A stretch of DNA of 64,000 nucleotides, from NCBI GenBank assembly GCA_014860745.1, contig JACZJC010000021.1, forward strand, positions 1 to 64,000, given 5' to 3'. Shown here piece by piece: positions 1-10,645 of the stretch. The position numbers and the translations under genes are program-made. Source of the stretch: Anaerolineales bacterium (lineage in GTDB: Bacteria > Chloroflexota > Anaerolineae > Anaerolineales > Villigracilaceae). Below the pieces are notes generated by a model. The model ran no database searches and had not been told where the DNA came from. It saw only the letters and a list, made by a program, of their open reading frames with translations. The stretch's first letter is position 1, and every line of letters begins with the position of its first letter.

Positions 1-215
1 TCGCGGAACGAGATCACAGCCGGGTCAAACTTGATCTGCACCACCTCGGCATGGCCGGTATTTCCATTGCAGACATCCCGATAGGACGGATTGGCGACAT
101 GTCCGTTGGCGTAGCCCGAGTCAACCGAGAGCACGCCTTTCATTTCATCGAAAACGGCTTCCAGACACCAGAAGCACCCCCCGGCCAATGTGATGGTTTC
201 ATAATTTGTGTTCAT
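1..215 (-). CDS. msrA: Peptide-methionine (S)-S-oxide reductase MsrA, partial (N-terminal part)
   Basis: Reduces the S-epimer of methionine sulfoxide in oxidised proteins, in the cytoplasm, recycled by thioredoxin. The first 71 residues are present and the rest lies beyond the left edge. The signature GCFWC is at residues 13-17, with Cys14 the expected catalytic cysteine; the context around it ([18 protein letters not shown]) is typical of MsrA. The ATG is at 213-215 and is preceded by AAGGAG. It lies 16 bp downstream of msrB on the same strand, so the two complementary reductases very likely form one transcript. The family assignment is secure; completeness cannot be judged. Confidence 0.95.
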   Translation of the reverse strand, partial: MNTNYETITLAGGCFWCLEAVFDEMKGVLSVDSGYANGHVANPSYRDVCNGNTGHAEVVQIKFDPAVISFR

Positions 216-231
216 AATAAAATCTCCTTCT

Positions 232-696
232 TTATTTATTCTTTTGGATATCCGTTTTGAAAAGCTCTAAATACTCGCCATAGCCTTCTTTTTCCAATTC
301 TTCCACTGGAATGAAACGCAGGGCTGCGGAGTTGATGCAATAGCGCAAGCCTGTGGGAGCGGGGCCATCGTCAAAAACATGCCCCAGATGTGAGTCACCG
401 TGTTTGGAACGGACCTCCGTCCGCACCATAAAGAACTTGGTGTCGGTATGTGTTGTGATATGTTCCGAGCTTAATGGTTCTGTAAAACTGGGCCAGCCGC
501 AGCCAGAATCGAATTTCTCCAGGGAACTGAACAGCGGCTCTCCAGAGACAATGTCAACGTAGATGCCGTCCTGTTTGTGATCCCAAAATTCGTTCCGAAA
601 AGGCGGCTCTGTCCCCGCATTTTGTGTCACTTGATACTGCTCCGGAGAAAGCCGTTGACGTAATTCTTGATCAGATGGCTTGAGATATGTTTTCAT
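232..696 (-). CDS. msrB: Peptide-methionine (R)-S-oxide reductase MsrB, zinc-free type
   Basis: Reduces the R-epimer of protein-bound methionine sulfoxide and complements the adjacent msrA. The 154-residue protein is a single SelR/MsrB domain. GCGWPSF is at residues 65-71 (Cys66, possible resolving cysteine) and [11 protein letters not shown] has the catalytic Cys120. The two CxxC pairs that bind structural zinc in E. coli MsrB are absent: the corresponding stretches read VDIVSG (48-52 region) and SKHGD (97-101). It therefore belongs to the form without zinc. AAGGAG lies just upstream of the ATG. It is the first gene of the msrB-msrA pair. Confidence 0.95.
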   Translation of the reverse strand: MKTYLKPSDQELRQRLSPEQYQVTQNAGTEPPFRNEFWDHKQDGIYVDIVSGEPLFSSLEKFDSGCGWPSFTEPLSSEHITTHTDTKFFMVRTEVRSKHGDSHLGHVFDDGPAPTGLRYCINSAALRFIPVEELEKEGYGEYLELFKTDIQKNK

Positions 697-780
697 TTCA
701 GGTCTCCTTCACTAAAGTCTGGTTTCAACATCCTATGGACAACATGTGTACAGGAAAATATATTAAGAAAGTATTACAGT

Positions 781-815
781 TAAATCAAAAAGGCCGCCCA
801 GCCGGGCGGCCTTTG
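781..815 (-). terminator. Rho-independent terminator downstream of the TPR protein gene
   Basis: An 11-bp GC-rich stem (788-798 paired with 803-813, AAGGCCGCCC type) with a 4-base loop is followed, on the minus strand, by a T-rich tract (TTTTTGATTTAA). It starts within 10 bases of the stop codon of the gene at 822-1874, so it should end that transcript. Confidence 0.85.
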
Positions 816-821
816 GAATTT

Positions 822-1874
822 CTACCTCATTCCCGAGATGGTGATCAATCCGTTCGTTACATTGATATTCATGAGCCGAAGCCCGGGAATTTGCGAGTTG
901 ATCTGTTCTGCAAGCATCTGGTTCAGCCAGGTTTCCGCCTGTGAAAGCAAAATATCCGGGACGTTTTGTTGGCCGATCTGCATGGACTCGATCTCAAAAT
1001 GGGGTTGCTCATTCCCGTCGATGCTGACCGTTCCAACCACCAGCGTGGATGTGGAACCGCTGCTGCCAGTAACCACTCCCCACGCCTGTATTTTTCCATT
1101 CCTCAAATAGACTTGCACCTCGCTCAAGGGCAGGTCGGGATTATTCTTCATTTCCATGGCGATCCATGAAGTGACCTGCTGCTCGGTGATGGTTGCCGAA
1201 GATAACGAGCCGGGCTGGGGAATTGAATTTGCCAACAGAACCTTTGCTTCGCGCGCGGTCACATCGGAGGTGATGATCTCAGCGCCGGGGCGCTCTGGCG
1301 CGCCTTCCATGCCGCTGTCCGAATTTTCAACAGCGAGCAGGATCAACGCATCTACGAGAGGGGCGTATTGCGGATATTTTGTATTGATTTCAGCGCGGGT
1401 TTCAGGAGCGATGTCGCTTGTAAGCAGGGAACTTCCATACATCGTGGGAGTGGCGGCTGCGAGGAATTGGGCTATCTTCGATTCGGGGTTGTTCCGCGCC
1501 ACAACGAGTGTGGTCGTGCCAAATCCGAAGAGCAGCACTACGATGACCAGTATTGCGCGCAGAGTATTTCGGTAGGACCTCTGCGGCTGTACCGGGGGAA
1601 GGGTGTATCTGCCATCGCGTGGGAGGGTGGGGCTGATGGACTCAATGCGGGTGAGCGCGATGCGGATCTCGTTATTATTGGGGTTGATCTTAAGCGCGCG
1701 TTTGTAGCACTCGACCTTGCGCTCTTTTTCCTCCACCACTTTGGCGAGCAGAATCCATGCGGCTTCCTCATTTGGATGTTCCGCAAGAAGGGCAGAGAGA
1801 TATTTCTTTGCCAGGCCGCGGTTGCCGCGCTGGAAGTTATAGTCGGCTTGCTTGAGAAGTTCTTGTTTATTCAT
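822..1874 (-). CDS. TPR-repeat protein with one transmembrane helix
   Basis: A 350-residue protein of unknown function. Residues 1-75 form one or two TPR-like helical hairpins (RGLAKKYLSALLAEHP, KRALKINPNNNEIRI). A proline-rich linker follows, then one membrane helix at about 105-126 (LRAILVIVVLLFGFGTTTLVV). The remaining ~220 residues would lie outside the cytoplasm and resemble a stable alpha/beta domain without motifs I recognise. No signal peptide precedes the TPR part, so the N terminus is probably cytoplasmic. It follows clpC on the same strand, separated by a hairpin. The TPR portion suggests a scaffold or binding role; no enzymatic function can be assigned. Confidence 0.75.
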   Translation of the reverse strand: MNKQELLKQADYNFQRGNRGLAKKYLSALLAEHPNEEAAWILLAKVVEEKERKVECYKRALKINPNNNEIRIALTRIESISPTLPRDGRYTLPPVQPQRSYRNTLRAILVIVVLLFGFGTTTLVVARNNPESKIAQFLAAATPTMYGSSLLTSDIAPETRAEINTKYPQYAPLVDALILLAVENSDSGMEGAPERPGAEIITSDVTAREAKVLLANSIPQPGSLSSATITEQQVTSWIAMEMKNNPDLPLSEVQVYLRNGKIQAWGVVTGSSGSTSTLVVGTVSIDGNEQPHFEIESMQIGQQNVPDILLSQAETWLNQMLAEQINSQIPGLRLMNINVTNGLITISGMR

Positions 1875-1881
1875 TTGAGAT

Positions 1882-1914
1882 AGACCCGAAAGGCTTGAAA
1901 AACCTTTCGGGTCT
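1882..1914 (-). terminator. Perfect 12-bp hairpin between clpC and the TPR gene
   Basis: AGACCCGAAAGG (1882-1893) pairs with CCTTTCGGGTCT (1903-1914) around a 9-base loop, immediately after the clpC stop. No clear T-tract follows on either strand, so it may be a weak terminator, a transcript-end stabiliser or an attenuator ahead of the TPR gene, whose start is only 8 bases away and has a poor ribosome binding site. Confidence 0.5.
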
Positions 1915-1924
1915 CATTGTTTTC

Positions 1925-4408
<2,484 letters not shown>

Positions 4409-4435
4409 AGTTATCTCCTATAATTCCTGCTGGGG

Positions 4436-4444
4436 ATTCTACCA
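4436..4444 (-). promoter_or_regulatory. Probable extended -10 promoter of clpC
   Basis: On the minus strand TGGTAGAAT forms an extended -10 (TGn plus TAGAAT) about 28 bases upstream of the clpC ATG. No convincing -35 hexamer lies 17 bases further up, as is usual for extended -10 promoters. No CIRCE or CtsR-type operator was seen in the 190-base gap. Confidence 0.4.
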
Positions 4445-4599
4445 AAAAGCGGGGGGACTCCGCGTAGGAAAAAGGTTAGAGTTTCCTTACGGGACTGGGT
4501 ATCAGGCGGAATGAACTTCTGAATACCAAGCATTTCACACCTGAGCCTTTCCATTTACGGTTGTTCTTGTCCCCTTTCATCTTACCGCAAAATACCTAG

Positions 4600-5826
4600 C
4601 TAAACGAATAGGGGATTTTTGGCTGGTTTTCTGGAGGCAAAGGTTTGCCTGCTTTTTTGGTTGATCATTTGTTTGTACAGCTTTTCATGTCTGGAAAATG
4701 TGATTTCCAGCTTGAATTTTTCCGCGATGGCACGGCTTTTTATTTTCATATCACGAGCTCTGGCAGAATCGCCCAGAATTCTGATGATTGCCCTGTTCAT
4801 TGAATCGATGTCACCGGGGTTGGTGAGATAGCCGTTGATTCCATGGTGAACGATTTCCGGAATGCAGGTTGCCCGGACGGCCACAATGGGAAGTCCGCTG
4901 GCGGCGGCTTCAAGAATGGCAATCCCCTGAGTCTCGATTTCGGAGGCGGTCACAAACAGGCTGGACATTTTATAGATACCAGCCAGTTCTTCCTTGTCTG
5001 AAATAAAACCGGTGAAACGCACATTCGCCTCGATGCCAAGCGACCTGCATAAATTAATCAGCGCCGGCTTTTCGCAGCCATCCCCGGCAATCAGGAGATA
5101 AATATCCCTTTTATGCACAACTTGCGCGGCAGCCCGGATGACACAGTCCACACGTTTATCCTTGTCCAGCCTGCCGGTGTGGAGGAGGATGGGCTTGCCG
5201 GCCGGAATATGGAATTTAGCACGGAGAGAATCGCCGGCCTGCCCGGCAGGATTCGATTTGAAGGTTTGCAGGTCGATGCCGTAATTGACGGTTTTCGTTT
5301 TTATGCCGATCTTCGCTTTGATGATGTTGGAGATGGTTTTTGTTGGGGAGATCACCAGGGTGTATTTCTCAACGAGCCAGCGGGAATACACCCAGAGCAA
5401 TTTTTCCATCCATCTGCGCAGAAAGGAAATGTTTGGCAGATAGGAGGCGACGAACCACGGAAGTTGGTGCGTGGTCATTGTTATGGGGATGCGGGCGCGG
5501 CTCACATACTTGAGACCGACAAGCCCCATCTGTACCGGCTCATGGACATGGATTATGTCCGGTTGAAAGTCGGTAAGAGCCTTCAATACCGCGCGGCGTT
5601 GAAGGAACATCAGCCGCTGGTTGACCCGCAATGGATTGCGGAAGGATTTCATGCGGAGCACGGTCACATTTTTCCTGCGCTCGACATATGGATAACCCGT
5701 ATCGCTGGCCGCAATGATCAATACTTCATGTCCGAGGCTGGCCATACCCTCTGCCAGTTGTTCGGCAACGATCGCTGCGCCGCTCACCATTGGGGGATAG
5801 GGTTGAGTAAGGTAGGTAATTCGCAT
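4600..5826 (-). CDS. GT4-family glycosyltransferase (GT-B fold)
   Basis: Retaining glycosyltransferase of 408 residues. The N-terminal half begins YLTQPYPPMVSGAAIVAEQLA (residues 5-25), as in GT4 enzymes that act on lipid acceptors. The C-terminal nucleotide-sugar domain starts near residue 213 (ILLHTGRLDKDKR) and holds the EX7E motif at Glu298-Glu306 (EIETQGIAILEAA). It is the last gene of an apparent operon with a VTT membrane protein and a PlsC-like acyltransferase, overlapping the latter by 43 bp. That context points to glycolipid or membrane-lipid synthesis. Donor and acceptor are unknown. Confidence 0.85.
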   Translation of the reverse strand: MRITYLTQPYPPMVSGAAIVAEQLAEGMASLGHEVLIIAASDTGYPYVERRKNVTVLRMKSFRNPLRVNQRLMFLQRRAVLKALTDFQPDIIHVHEPVQMGLVGLKYVSRARIPITMTTHQLPWFVASYLPNISFLRRWMEKLLWVYSRWLVEKYTLVISPTKTISNIIKAKIGIKTKTVNYGIDLQTFKSNPAGQAGDSLRAKFHIPAGKPILLHTGRLDKDKRVDCVIRAAAQVVHKRDIYLLIAGDGCEKPALINLCRSLGIEANVRFTGFISDKEELAGIYKMSSLFVTASEIETQGIAILEAAASGLPIVAVRATCIPEIVHHGINGYLTNPGDIDSMNRAIIRILGDSARARDMKIKSRAIAEKFKLEITFSRHEKLYKQMINQKSRQTFASRKPAKNPLFV

Positions 5827-6467
5827 TCTGTATCCTTTTCCGCTTCTTCAACCAGGGAATAGATGCGGTTCATTAATTCCTCGGTTTGCTGGTGAATGTC
5901 GGCATCGGCATCCGCCAGCCAGGGAGTTCCAAAGCGCATGTAACTTTTGCCGGAGAACTGCCAGGCTCCATGGCGCGGACTTCCATCCCATTGGAAGTTA
6001 AGCCGGGTGAGATTTTGTTTTGGCGCAAATAAACCCAGCGGGATGATCGGCGCGCCTGTTTCAAGAGCCATTCGCACAACGCCTGTCTTGGCGCGGATGC
6101 GGCTTCCATATTCAACATCTTTACCTTCAGGGAAGATGGCAACTGTGCCGCCATTGCGCAGGATTTCGAAGGCATGTTCCATGGCTTCCCTGGCCTTGTC
6201 TGTGCCGCGATAGACAGGGATCTGGCCGGTCTCTTTCAGCATCCGCCCAATGAATGGAATTCGGAACATGCCATCCTGAAGCAGGAAATGAGGCGTTTCA
6301 TCCAGAATGAAAGGCAGGTAGAGCGGGTCGCAGCCGGGGGTGTGGTTCATGGCAATGACCTTCGGCCCTGCGGGCAGGTTTTCACTTCCCTTGACATCGA
6401 AACTGCGATGGAAGACCGTGAAATACGATTTGAGAACTGCGCGTGAGAATTGAACAGAAGTGAACAT
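5784..6467 (-). CDS. PlsC-like 1-acylglycerol-3-phosphate acyltransferase
   Basis: Transfers an acyl chain to a lysophospholipid or related acceptor at the membrane. The 227-residue protein has the family's HX4D motif (NHTPGCD, His42 and Asp47) and FPEG at 112-115, in the normal order and spacing. The ATG overlaps nothing upstream; the 3' end overlaps the next gene by 43 bp, implying translational coupling. The upstream neighbour is a VTT-domain protein only 9 bp away. Family membership is clear, but whether it is the main PlsC or a specialised acyltransferase cannot be told from sequence alone. Confidence 0.88.
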   Translation of the reverse strand: MFTSVQFSRAVLKSYFTVFHRSFDVKGSENLPAGPKVIAMNHTPGCDPLYLPFILDETPHFLLQDGMFRIPFIGRMLKETGQIPVYRGTDKAREAMEHAFEILRNGGTVAIFPEGKDVEYGSRIRAKTGVVRMALETGAPIIPLGLFAPKQNLTRLNFQWDGSPRHGAWQFSGKSYMRFGTPWLADADADIHQQTEELMNRIYSLVEEAEKDTECELPTLLNPIPQW

Positions 6468-6476
6468 GGCCGCCTC

Positions 6477-7136
6477 CTACGCAATCAGAAGATTGGGCCG
6501 CACATTCCGAACCACCACCCAGCCCAGGCAGACGAGCACAATGACGAGAGCGATGACTCCCCAGCTCTGCACACTGAGCTGGCCTCCAAAAGCACCTGCC
6601 GCACTGGTAACCAGGCAGGCCAATCCACGCCCGAAGCAGTTGGCAAGGGTGAAGCGGCGGAATTGGATTTTTCCAAGCCCAGCCACATAGCACATGGCAT
6701 CATTGGGGAAAACGGGGAGGATCAAGGACAGGGCATAAAAACCGACACCCTGACCATTTGCAGCTTTGTCCCATTTCGATAAAACTTGAGGGGCGATCCA
6801 GCGTTCGGCAAAGGGGCGTCCGTAATGGCGAGCCAGCGCGAAGGCCGCCTGCCCGCCTGCGAACAACCCAAACCAGGAGATCAAGAAGCCGGGGCCAAAG
6901 CCATATACGTATCCGCAGGCCACCATCAACGCCTGGCCCGGGATAAAAGCAAGGAAGACTTGCAGAACCAGCAGAAGGATCAACACGAGCGGCCCCCACA
7001 TCCCAAGCCGTTCAATGGAATTGACGACAGCCTCGCGGTTCCCGAACCAGCCAAGTAAATTTGCAACGGGAATGCGAAATGCCCAGACCGTGATAAAAGC
7101 TGCGATGATCAAACTGAAAGTAAAGATTTTTTTCAT
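6477..7136 (-). CDS. TVP38/TMEM64 (VTT-domain) membrane protein
   Basis: Integral membrane protein of 219 residues in the DedA/VTT superfamily, whose members are thought to move lipids between membrane leaflets. The N-terminal helix (ILVIAAF-type, residues 5-25) is followed by several further hydrophobic segments. The typical core GYVYGFGPGFLISWFG and GGQAAFALARHYGRPFAERW lies at about 75-115. AAAGGAG precedes the ATG at 7134-7136. It is the first gene of the three-gene operon with PlsC and GT4, which supports a membrane-lipid role. Confidence 0.88.
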   Translation of the reverse strand: MKKIFTFSLIIAAFITVWAFRIPVANLLGWFGNREAVVNSIERLGMWGPLVLILLLVLQVFLAFIPGQALMVACGYVYGFGPGFLISWFGLFAGGQAAFALARHYGRPFAERWIAPQVLSKWDKAANGQGVGFYALSLILPVFPNDAMCYVAGLGKIQFRRFTLANCFGRGLACLVTSAAGAFGGQLSVQSWGVIALVIVLVCLGWVVVRNVRPNLLIA

Positions 7137-7219
7137 GGCGAACTCCTTTGGTAGTCCTACTTTCGCATTTTTGAACTGCCAAAGACAGGGAAGGAACTGC
7201 CAAAAGACGCCAACTTAAA

Positions 7220-7255
7220 AAATCAGCCCCTGAAGGTTCCAAATCTTCAGGGGCT
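7220..7255 (-). terminator. Rho-independent terminator after the membrane sensor gene
   Basis: An 11-bp stem, AGCCCCTGAAG (7225-7235) with CTTCAGGGGCT (7245-7255). On the minus strand it is followed by GATTTTTTAA, so it terminates the gene at 7276-9018. It also separates that gene from the downstream VTT operon. Confidence 0.85.
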
Positions 7256-7275
7256 TTTAGTACTTTGGTACGGGG

Positions 7276-9018
7276 TTATTTCGCGGCGGGATTTTTTTCC
7301 ATCAACAGTCTCGCCAGTCCGCGGATGGCGTTGCGGCGGGTGCGGTTGAACGTACCCTCCGAAATATACAACCGCGCCATGATCTCGCGGTTCGGCACGC
7401 CCTCCACATAGGCATCGTGCAGGACGGCGTGGTTATACCAGACGCGTGGCAGCGGTTCGGGCGGACGTTTATCGGCGGGCCGCAATAATTCTATCGAGTT
7501 GACAATGGCCTTTTGTAATTCCCTGCCGCGCTCGATGTGCGAGCCTGCTTTAACATCGAGTTTATCGGCCAGCGGCGATTGCCCAAGCACAATGTAATCC
7601 GACAAATGGCGCAGGCCTTCTTCGACAAACTTGACAAATTCCTGGTCGGGGTTGATTTCCATCGCGTCGATCATTTCGCCGGCAACAAAACTTGTCTCGC
7701 TTGCGTTGAGTTCCGATTGCGAGATGATCTGGCTGAGTTGCGGCTGTACATTGCTCAGCGAAACAATGGTGCCCAACTGGTCGGCCACTTCCGAAAGCAG
7801 GTCGAGGTCTCCCTGCGAGTACCCGAGCCTGTTCGTCGGCTTTCCAATTCCAAGGACGGCGATCTGCGTTTGTCCATCGAATGACGGGGCAAAATATTGA
7901 ATGTCTGGGAATTGCTCATTTTGAGTCTGGGTTATATCTTCATAGGCCATTGTAGTGGATGAAAAACGCCGCTCCACCTCCACCGAGTGCCTGCTCGCTG
8001 TGACGATGAATTCATCCCCCTGTTTGACTGCGATGAACCCGCTGGAAGCATTCAAGGTTCGGCATAGCAAGTCGAGACCTTCTTCCAAATGCTGGCGAAG
8101 CGTGTCTTGTGTGGAGTTTTCCCCTTCCAATTTGCGGAGCCGTCTGCGAAACGTGCTGTCGCTGCGGATGCGCAAGCGCTCGAGGAACTCGCGGACGAGG
8201 TCGTAGAGGGAATGCGTCAGCACCACGAACGCTACAAGCAGGCCGACCAATTGAAGGGGGAGTCCGAGGCGCAGTGCTGTCAGCGCGTAGGCGGCGGCCA
8301 GCAGGAGAATCGTCAGGCTGGTGACCGGAAAATCTTGAAGGGTTGTCCTTCGCTCCACCAGGGTTTGATGGCGCGCCACGGAAATGCCCATCAGGAAGAC
8401 GCCGCTGAAGATCATCAGGTCCTGGTATAAGCGCGGCATGGGATTTGGAATGGCAAGCGAGATGATTCCGTAAGTGACACCCGCCACCGGGAAGATGGAT
8501 GCGAACATGAAAAATTTCCCCTGTGAGGTCATGCCGATCCTGCCGTGGGAAAGCAGGTTTTGGAAAAGCCCGAAGCATGCGGCCAGTTCGAAAATTCCGT
8601 ACAGGATGTATGGCAGGTTGATCCCCATGTGTGCCACATACAAGTTGTTCCCCTCTTCGCCGATGAAGGCATTGCGTGTGCTGAGCAATAGCAAAATGGC
8701 GACGAGGCCGAGAATGTAAATTCCAACCGTCCACGGGAGCAGGGATTTGCGGTGTTGGGGAGGCAGTAATTGGAGGGTGATCTCGTACCACGCGCCGATG
8801 CCGATGATAAGAAAGGTGGCGCGCCACGCGGCGGTTCCGTTGACCTGGTTGAAGATGTTGTTGTAAGCGCCGAAGAAAAAAGCAAATAAGGCCAGGAGCA
8901 GAATCACACCCCGCATGGTCACTTTGCTTGGAAATCCCCGCGCGAAAAGGTAGGATGCCATCCACAGGCAGGCTGCCATGGCGGTGAGGTCAACCAATAC
9001 GGTCGCTTGAAATAGCAT
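7276..9018 (-). CDS. Multi-pass membrane sensor with GAF-like domain and C-terminal helix-turn-helix
   Basis: A 580-residue protein that does not match a standard annotated family. Residues 1-260 contain about seven to nine hydrophobic helices, similar in layout to the 7TM input module of histidine kinases. A charged linker (LRIRSDSTFRRRLRKLEGE, about 285-303) leads into a GAF-like domain at about 310-425 (GLDLLCRTLNASSGFIAVKQ ... LGTIVSL). The last ~70 residues (VLHDAYVEGVPNREIMARL, YISEGTFNRTRRNAIRGLA) look like a DNA-binding helix-turn-helix. No kinase or GGDEF domain is present. It may be a one-component membrane-anchored regulator. A strong AGGAGG precedes the ATG. Targets and signal are unknown. 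Confidence 0.65.
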   Translation of the reverse strand: MLFQATVLVDLTAMAACLWMASYLFARGFPSKVTMRGVILLLALFAFFFGAYNNIFNQVNGTAAWRATFLIIGIGAWYEITLQLLPPQHRKSLLPWTVGIYILGLVAILLLLSTRNAFIGEEGNNLYVAHMGINLPYILYGIFELAACFGLFQNLLSHGRIGMTSQGKFFMFASIFPVAGVTYGIISLAIPNPMPRLYQDLMIFSGVFLMGISVARHQTLVERRTTLQDFPVTSLTILLLAAAYALTALRLGLPLQLVGLLVAFVVLTHSLYDLVREFLERLRIRSDSTFRRRLRKLEGENSTQDTLRQHLEEGLDLLCRTLNASSGFIAVKQGDEFIVTASRHSVEVERRFSSTTMAYEDITQTQNEQFPDIQYFAPSFDGQTQIAVLGIGKPTNRLGYSQGDLDLLSEVADQLGTIVSLSNVQPQLSQIISQSELNASETSFVAGEMIDAMEINPDQEFVKFVEEGLRHLSDYIVLGQSPLADKLDVKAGSHIERGRELQKAIVNSIELLRPADKRPPEPLPRVWYNHAVLHDAYVEGVPNREIMARLYISEGTFNRTRRNAIRGLARLLMEKNPAAK

Positions 9019-9143
9019 TTCTCCTCCTTACCCGAATGATCCTTGGAGAACACGAATGCGCTGTGAAGATGGCTGGGATGTATTTACTAACCCCTCATGT
9101 TTCCATTTGTGACGCCGGGCCGAACCCACTGACTGCCGAAATG

Positions 9144-9473
9144 TTACCGGTTATCTCCTTCGCCCTGTATTTTTCCGCGCGCCTGCCTGTCCAATAGTTT
9201 GGTGATGTTGGCTTCGGCCGCTTCATCGAGGGAAATATCCAGCTCGGTGCAGGTTTGGGCGAGGTACCAAAGCACGTCCCCAAGTTCGGCTTTGAGCGCT
9301 TCGCGGGTCTCGGCGCTGATCTCGCCGCCCTTGTCGCGGAAGACCTTTTTGATCTTGCCCGCCACTTCGCCTGCTTCGTTGACCAGGCCAAGCACGGGGT
9401 AGATGACTCCATGCCCAATGGCGGGATATTTTGCGGTGGCGCGGGATTTGGTTTGGTAGTCGGTGAAGTTCAT
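9144..9473 (-). CDS. MazG-like nucleotide pyrophosphohydrolase
   Basis: All-alpha NTP pyrophosphohydrolase that would hydrolyse (d)NTPs to the monophosphate, often as a house-cleaning enzyme. The 109-residue protein is a single MazG-like domain with the metal-binding EXXE...EXXD motif: Glu33 and Glu36 (NEAGEVAG), then Glu63 and Asp66 (AELGDVLWYLA). It is shorter than the two-domain E. coli MazG and resembles the single-domain form found in phages and many bacteria. It stands alone between the sensor gene and the oxidoreductase. Confidence 0.88.
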   Translation of the reverse strand: MNFTDYQTKSRATAKYPAIGHGVIYPVLGLVNEAGEVAGKIKKVFRDKGGEISAETREALKAELGDVLWYLAQTCTELDISLDEAAEANITKLLDRQARGKIQGEGDNR

Positions 9474-9546
9474 GAATTTATTCAGCTTTCTTTGTTTATG
9501 AATTTTTAAATGTATTCGCTAACACTTATATGAAGTGTGGGGAAGT

Positions 9547-10578
9547 TTAGTTGAACGCCTTCGCCAATCCCCGCCACCATTCATCCTTCTCACCAGGGAC
9601 AAAGGGCGTATACAGCGTGATTCTATCTGCGATGCCTTCATAGCGTTTCTTCAAATCATCCGCTAGTTTTTCCTGCGTGGTCATCAGGCAAAATTCCGCC
9701 AGCATCTCATCGGTGACGAGCATGGGCATCTCAGCCCACTCGCCTTTGGAGGCGAAGCCTGAAAGTTTTTCGGCGGTCGTGCCCCAGCCATGGAAATCCA
9801 TCACGGATTTGTAGGAAGGTGTGGATGCGTAAAACGCGACCTGCATCCGTGCAAAGCCTTCCTCTTCCGGTGTAGTCGCCACAAAAGGAGTCATCGAAAT
9901 TGTAAAATCTTTCCTCTTTCTTCTTTCTTTTTCCAGTCCTTCCTCTATCCCTGGCAAAATCACTTCCTTCATATATTGCGGACTGTTAAATGGATGCGCG
10001 TGGAAACCCTCACACATTTCACCGGCGAGTCTGGCAAGGCCGGTATTTACTCCCGCAATGTAAATTGGAATGAGATTTGCCCCCCTCTCCTTTAGGAGAG
10101 GGGCCGGGGGTGAGGTCAGCGGGCCAGGGTTAAAGAACGGCGACATCAAGGTGATCTTGTAATACTCGCCGCGAAAATTTAACTTCGTGCCGTTCTGCCA
10201 CGAATCCCAAAAAGCGCGAATGACTTGAATTTGCTCACGCAATTTTCCCGTCACAGACTCGGGCCACGGGACGCCAAAACGCCTCTCGATATGCGCCTTG
10301 ACCTGTGTGCCCAATCCCAAAATGAATCTACCCCCGGACTGGGCCGCCAAATCCCATGCGGTGTAGGCAAGGTTGGCTGGCGAGCGTGAGAACGACACGG
10401 CAATGGCCGTGCCAAATTCCATGTGCGAAGAATGCTCCGCGATCAGCGTGCAGGGCAAAAACGGATCGTGCTGGGTTTCCTGAGTCCACAGCGCGGCGAA
10501 GCCGATCTCTTCGGCAGCCTTCGCAATGGCAGGGACATCTTTCAATTGAATGGGGGGAAGTGCGGCATCGAGTTTCAT
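9547..10578 (-). CDS. LLM-class F420-dependent oxidoreductase (luciferase-like)
   Basis: TIM-barrel flavin/F420-dependent oxidoreductase of the luciferase-like superfamily. The start MKLDAALPPIQL at 10576-10578 is preferred because AAAGGAAAAC precedes it; seven codons upstream is another ATG without this support. Typical motifs are GFAALWTQETQHDPFLPC, FSRSPANLAYTAWDLAAQSGGRFILGLGTQVKAHIERRFG and IPIYIAGVN. The substrate is unknown. Unusually, a segment reading SPPAPLLKERGA (about residues 174-186) is encoded by a hairpin-forming repeat inserted in frame. The presence of the gene implies that the host makes coenzyme F420. Confidence 0.88.
   Translation of the reverse strand: MKLDAALPPIQLKDVPAIAKAAEEIGFAALWTQETQHDPFLPCTLIAEHSSHMEFGTAIAVSFSRSPANLAYTAWDLAAQSGGRFILGLGTQVKAHIERRFGVPWPESVTGKLREQIQVIRAFWDSWQNGTKLNFRGEYYKITLMSPFFNPGPLTSPPAPLLKERGANLIPIYIAGVNTGLARLAGEMCEGFHAHPFNSPQYMKEVILPGIEEGLEKERRKRKDFTISMTPFVATTPEEEGFARMQVAFYASTPSYKSVMDFHGWGTTAEKLSGFASKGEWAEMPMLVTDEMLAEFCLMTTQEKLADDLKKRYEGIADRITLYTPFVPGEKDEWWRGLAKAFN
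10080..10116. repeat. Short palindromic repeat inserted in frame in the oxidoreductase gene
   Basis: CCCCTCTCC (10082-10090) and GGAGAGGGG (10095-10103) form a perfect 9-bp hairpin with a 4-base loop, flanked by GCCGGGGGTGAGG. The sequence is of a type scattered through many bacterial genomes. It keeps the reading frame open and adds SPPAPLLKERGA to the protein. Confidence 0.75.
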
Positions 10579-10591
10579 GTTTTCCTTTTCC

Positions 10592-10645
10592 AAACACAAA
10601 GGTCATAAAGGAAAAACCCTGGTGTCCTTCGTGCCCTTTGTGTTT
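10592..10645. repeat. Inverted repeat between the oxidoreductase and M42 peptidase genes
   Basis: AAACACAAAGG (10592-10602) and CCTTTGTGTTT (10635-10645) are perfect 11-bp inverted arms, with inner copies (GTCATAAAGG, GTCCTTCGTG) that partly pair. The right arm contains part of the stop codon of the peptidase gene. It is a typical dispersed intergenic repeat. Confidence 0.65.

Noticed and set aside
5113-5862. Plus-strand open frame opposite the GT4 gene
   Set aside because: The minus-strand GT4 has intact motifs along its full length; the plus-strand reading has none.
8012-8965. Open frame of 317 codons overlapping the membrane sensor on the same strand in another frame
   Set aside because: It is rich in Arg, Pro and His, as expected from an out-of-frame reading of a membrane protein gene, and lacks any recognisable domain.
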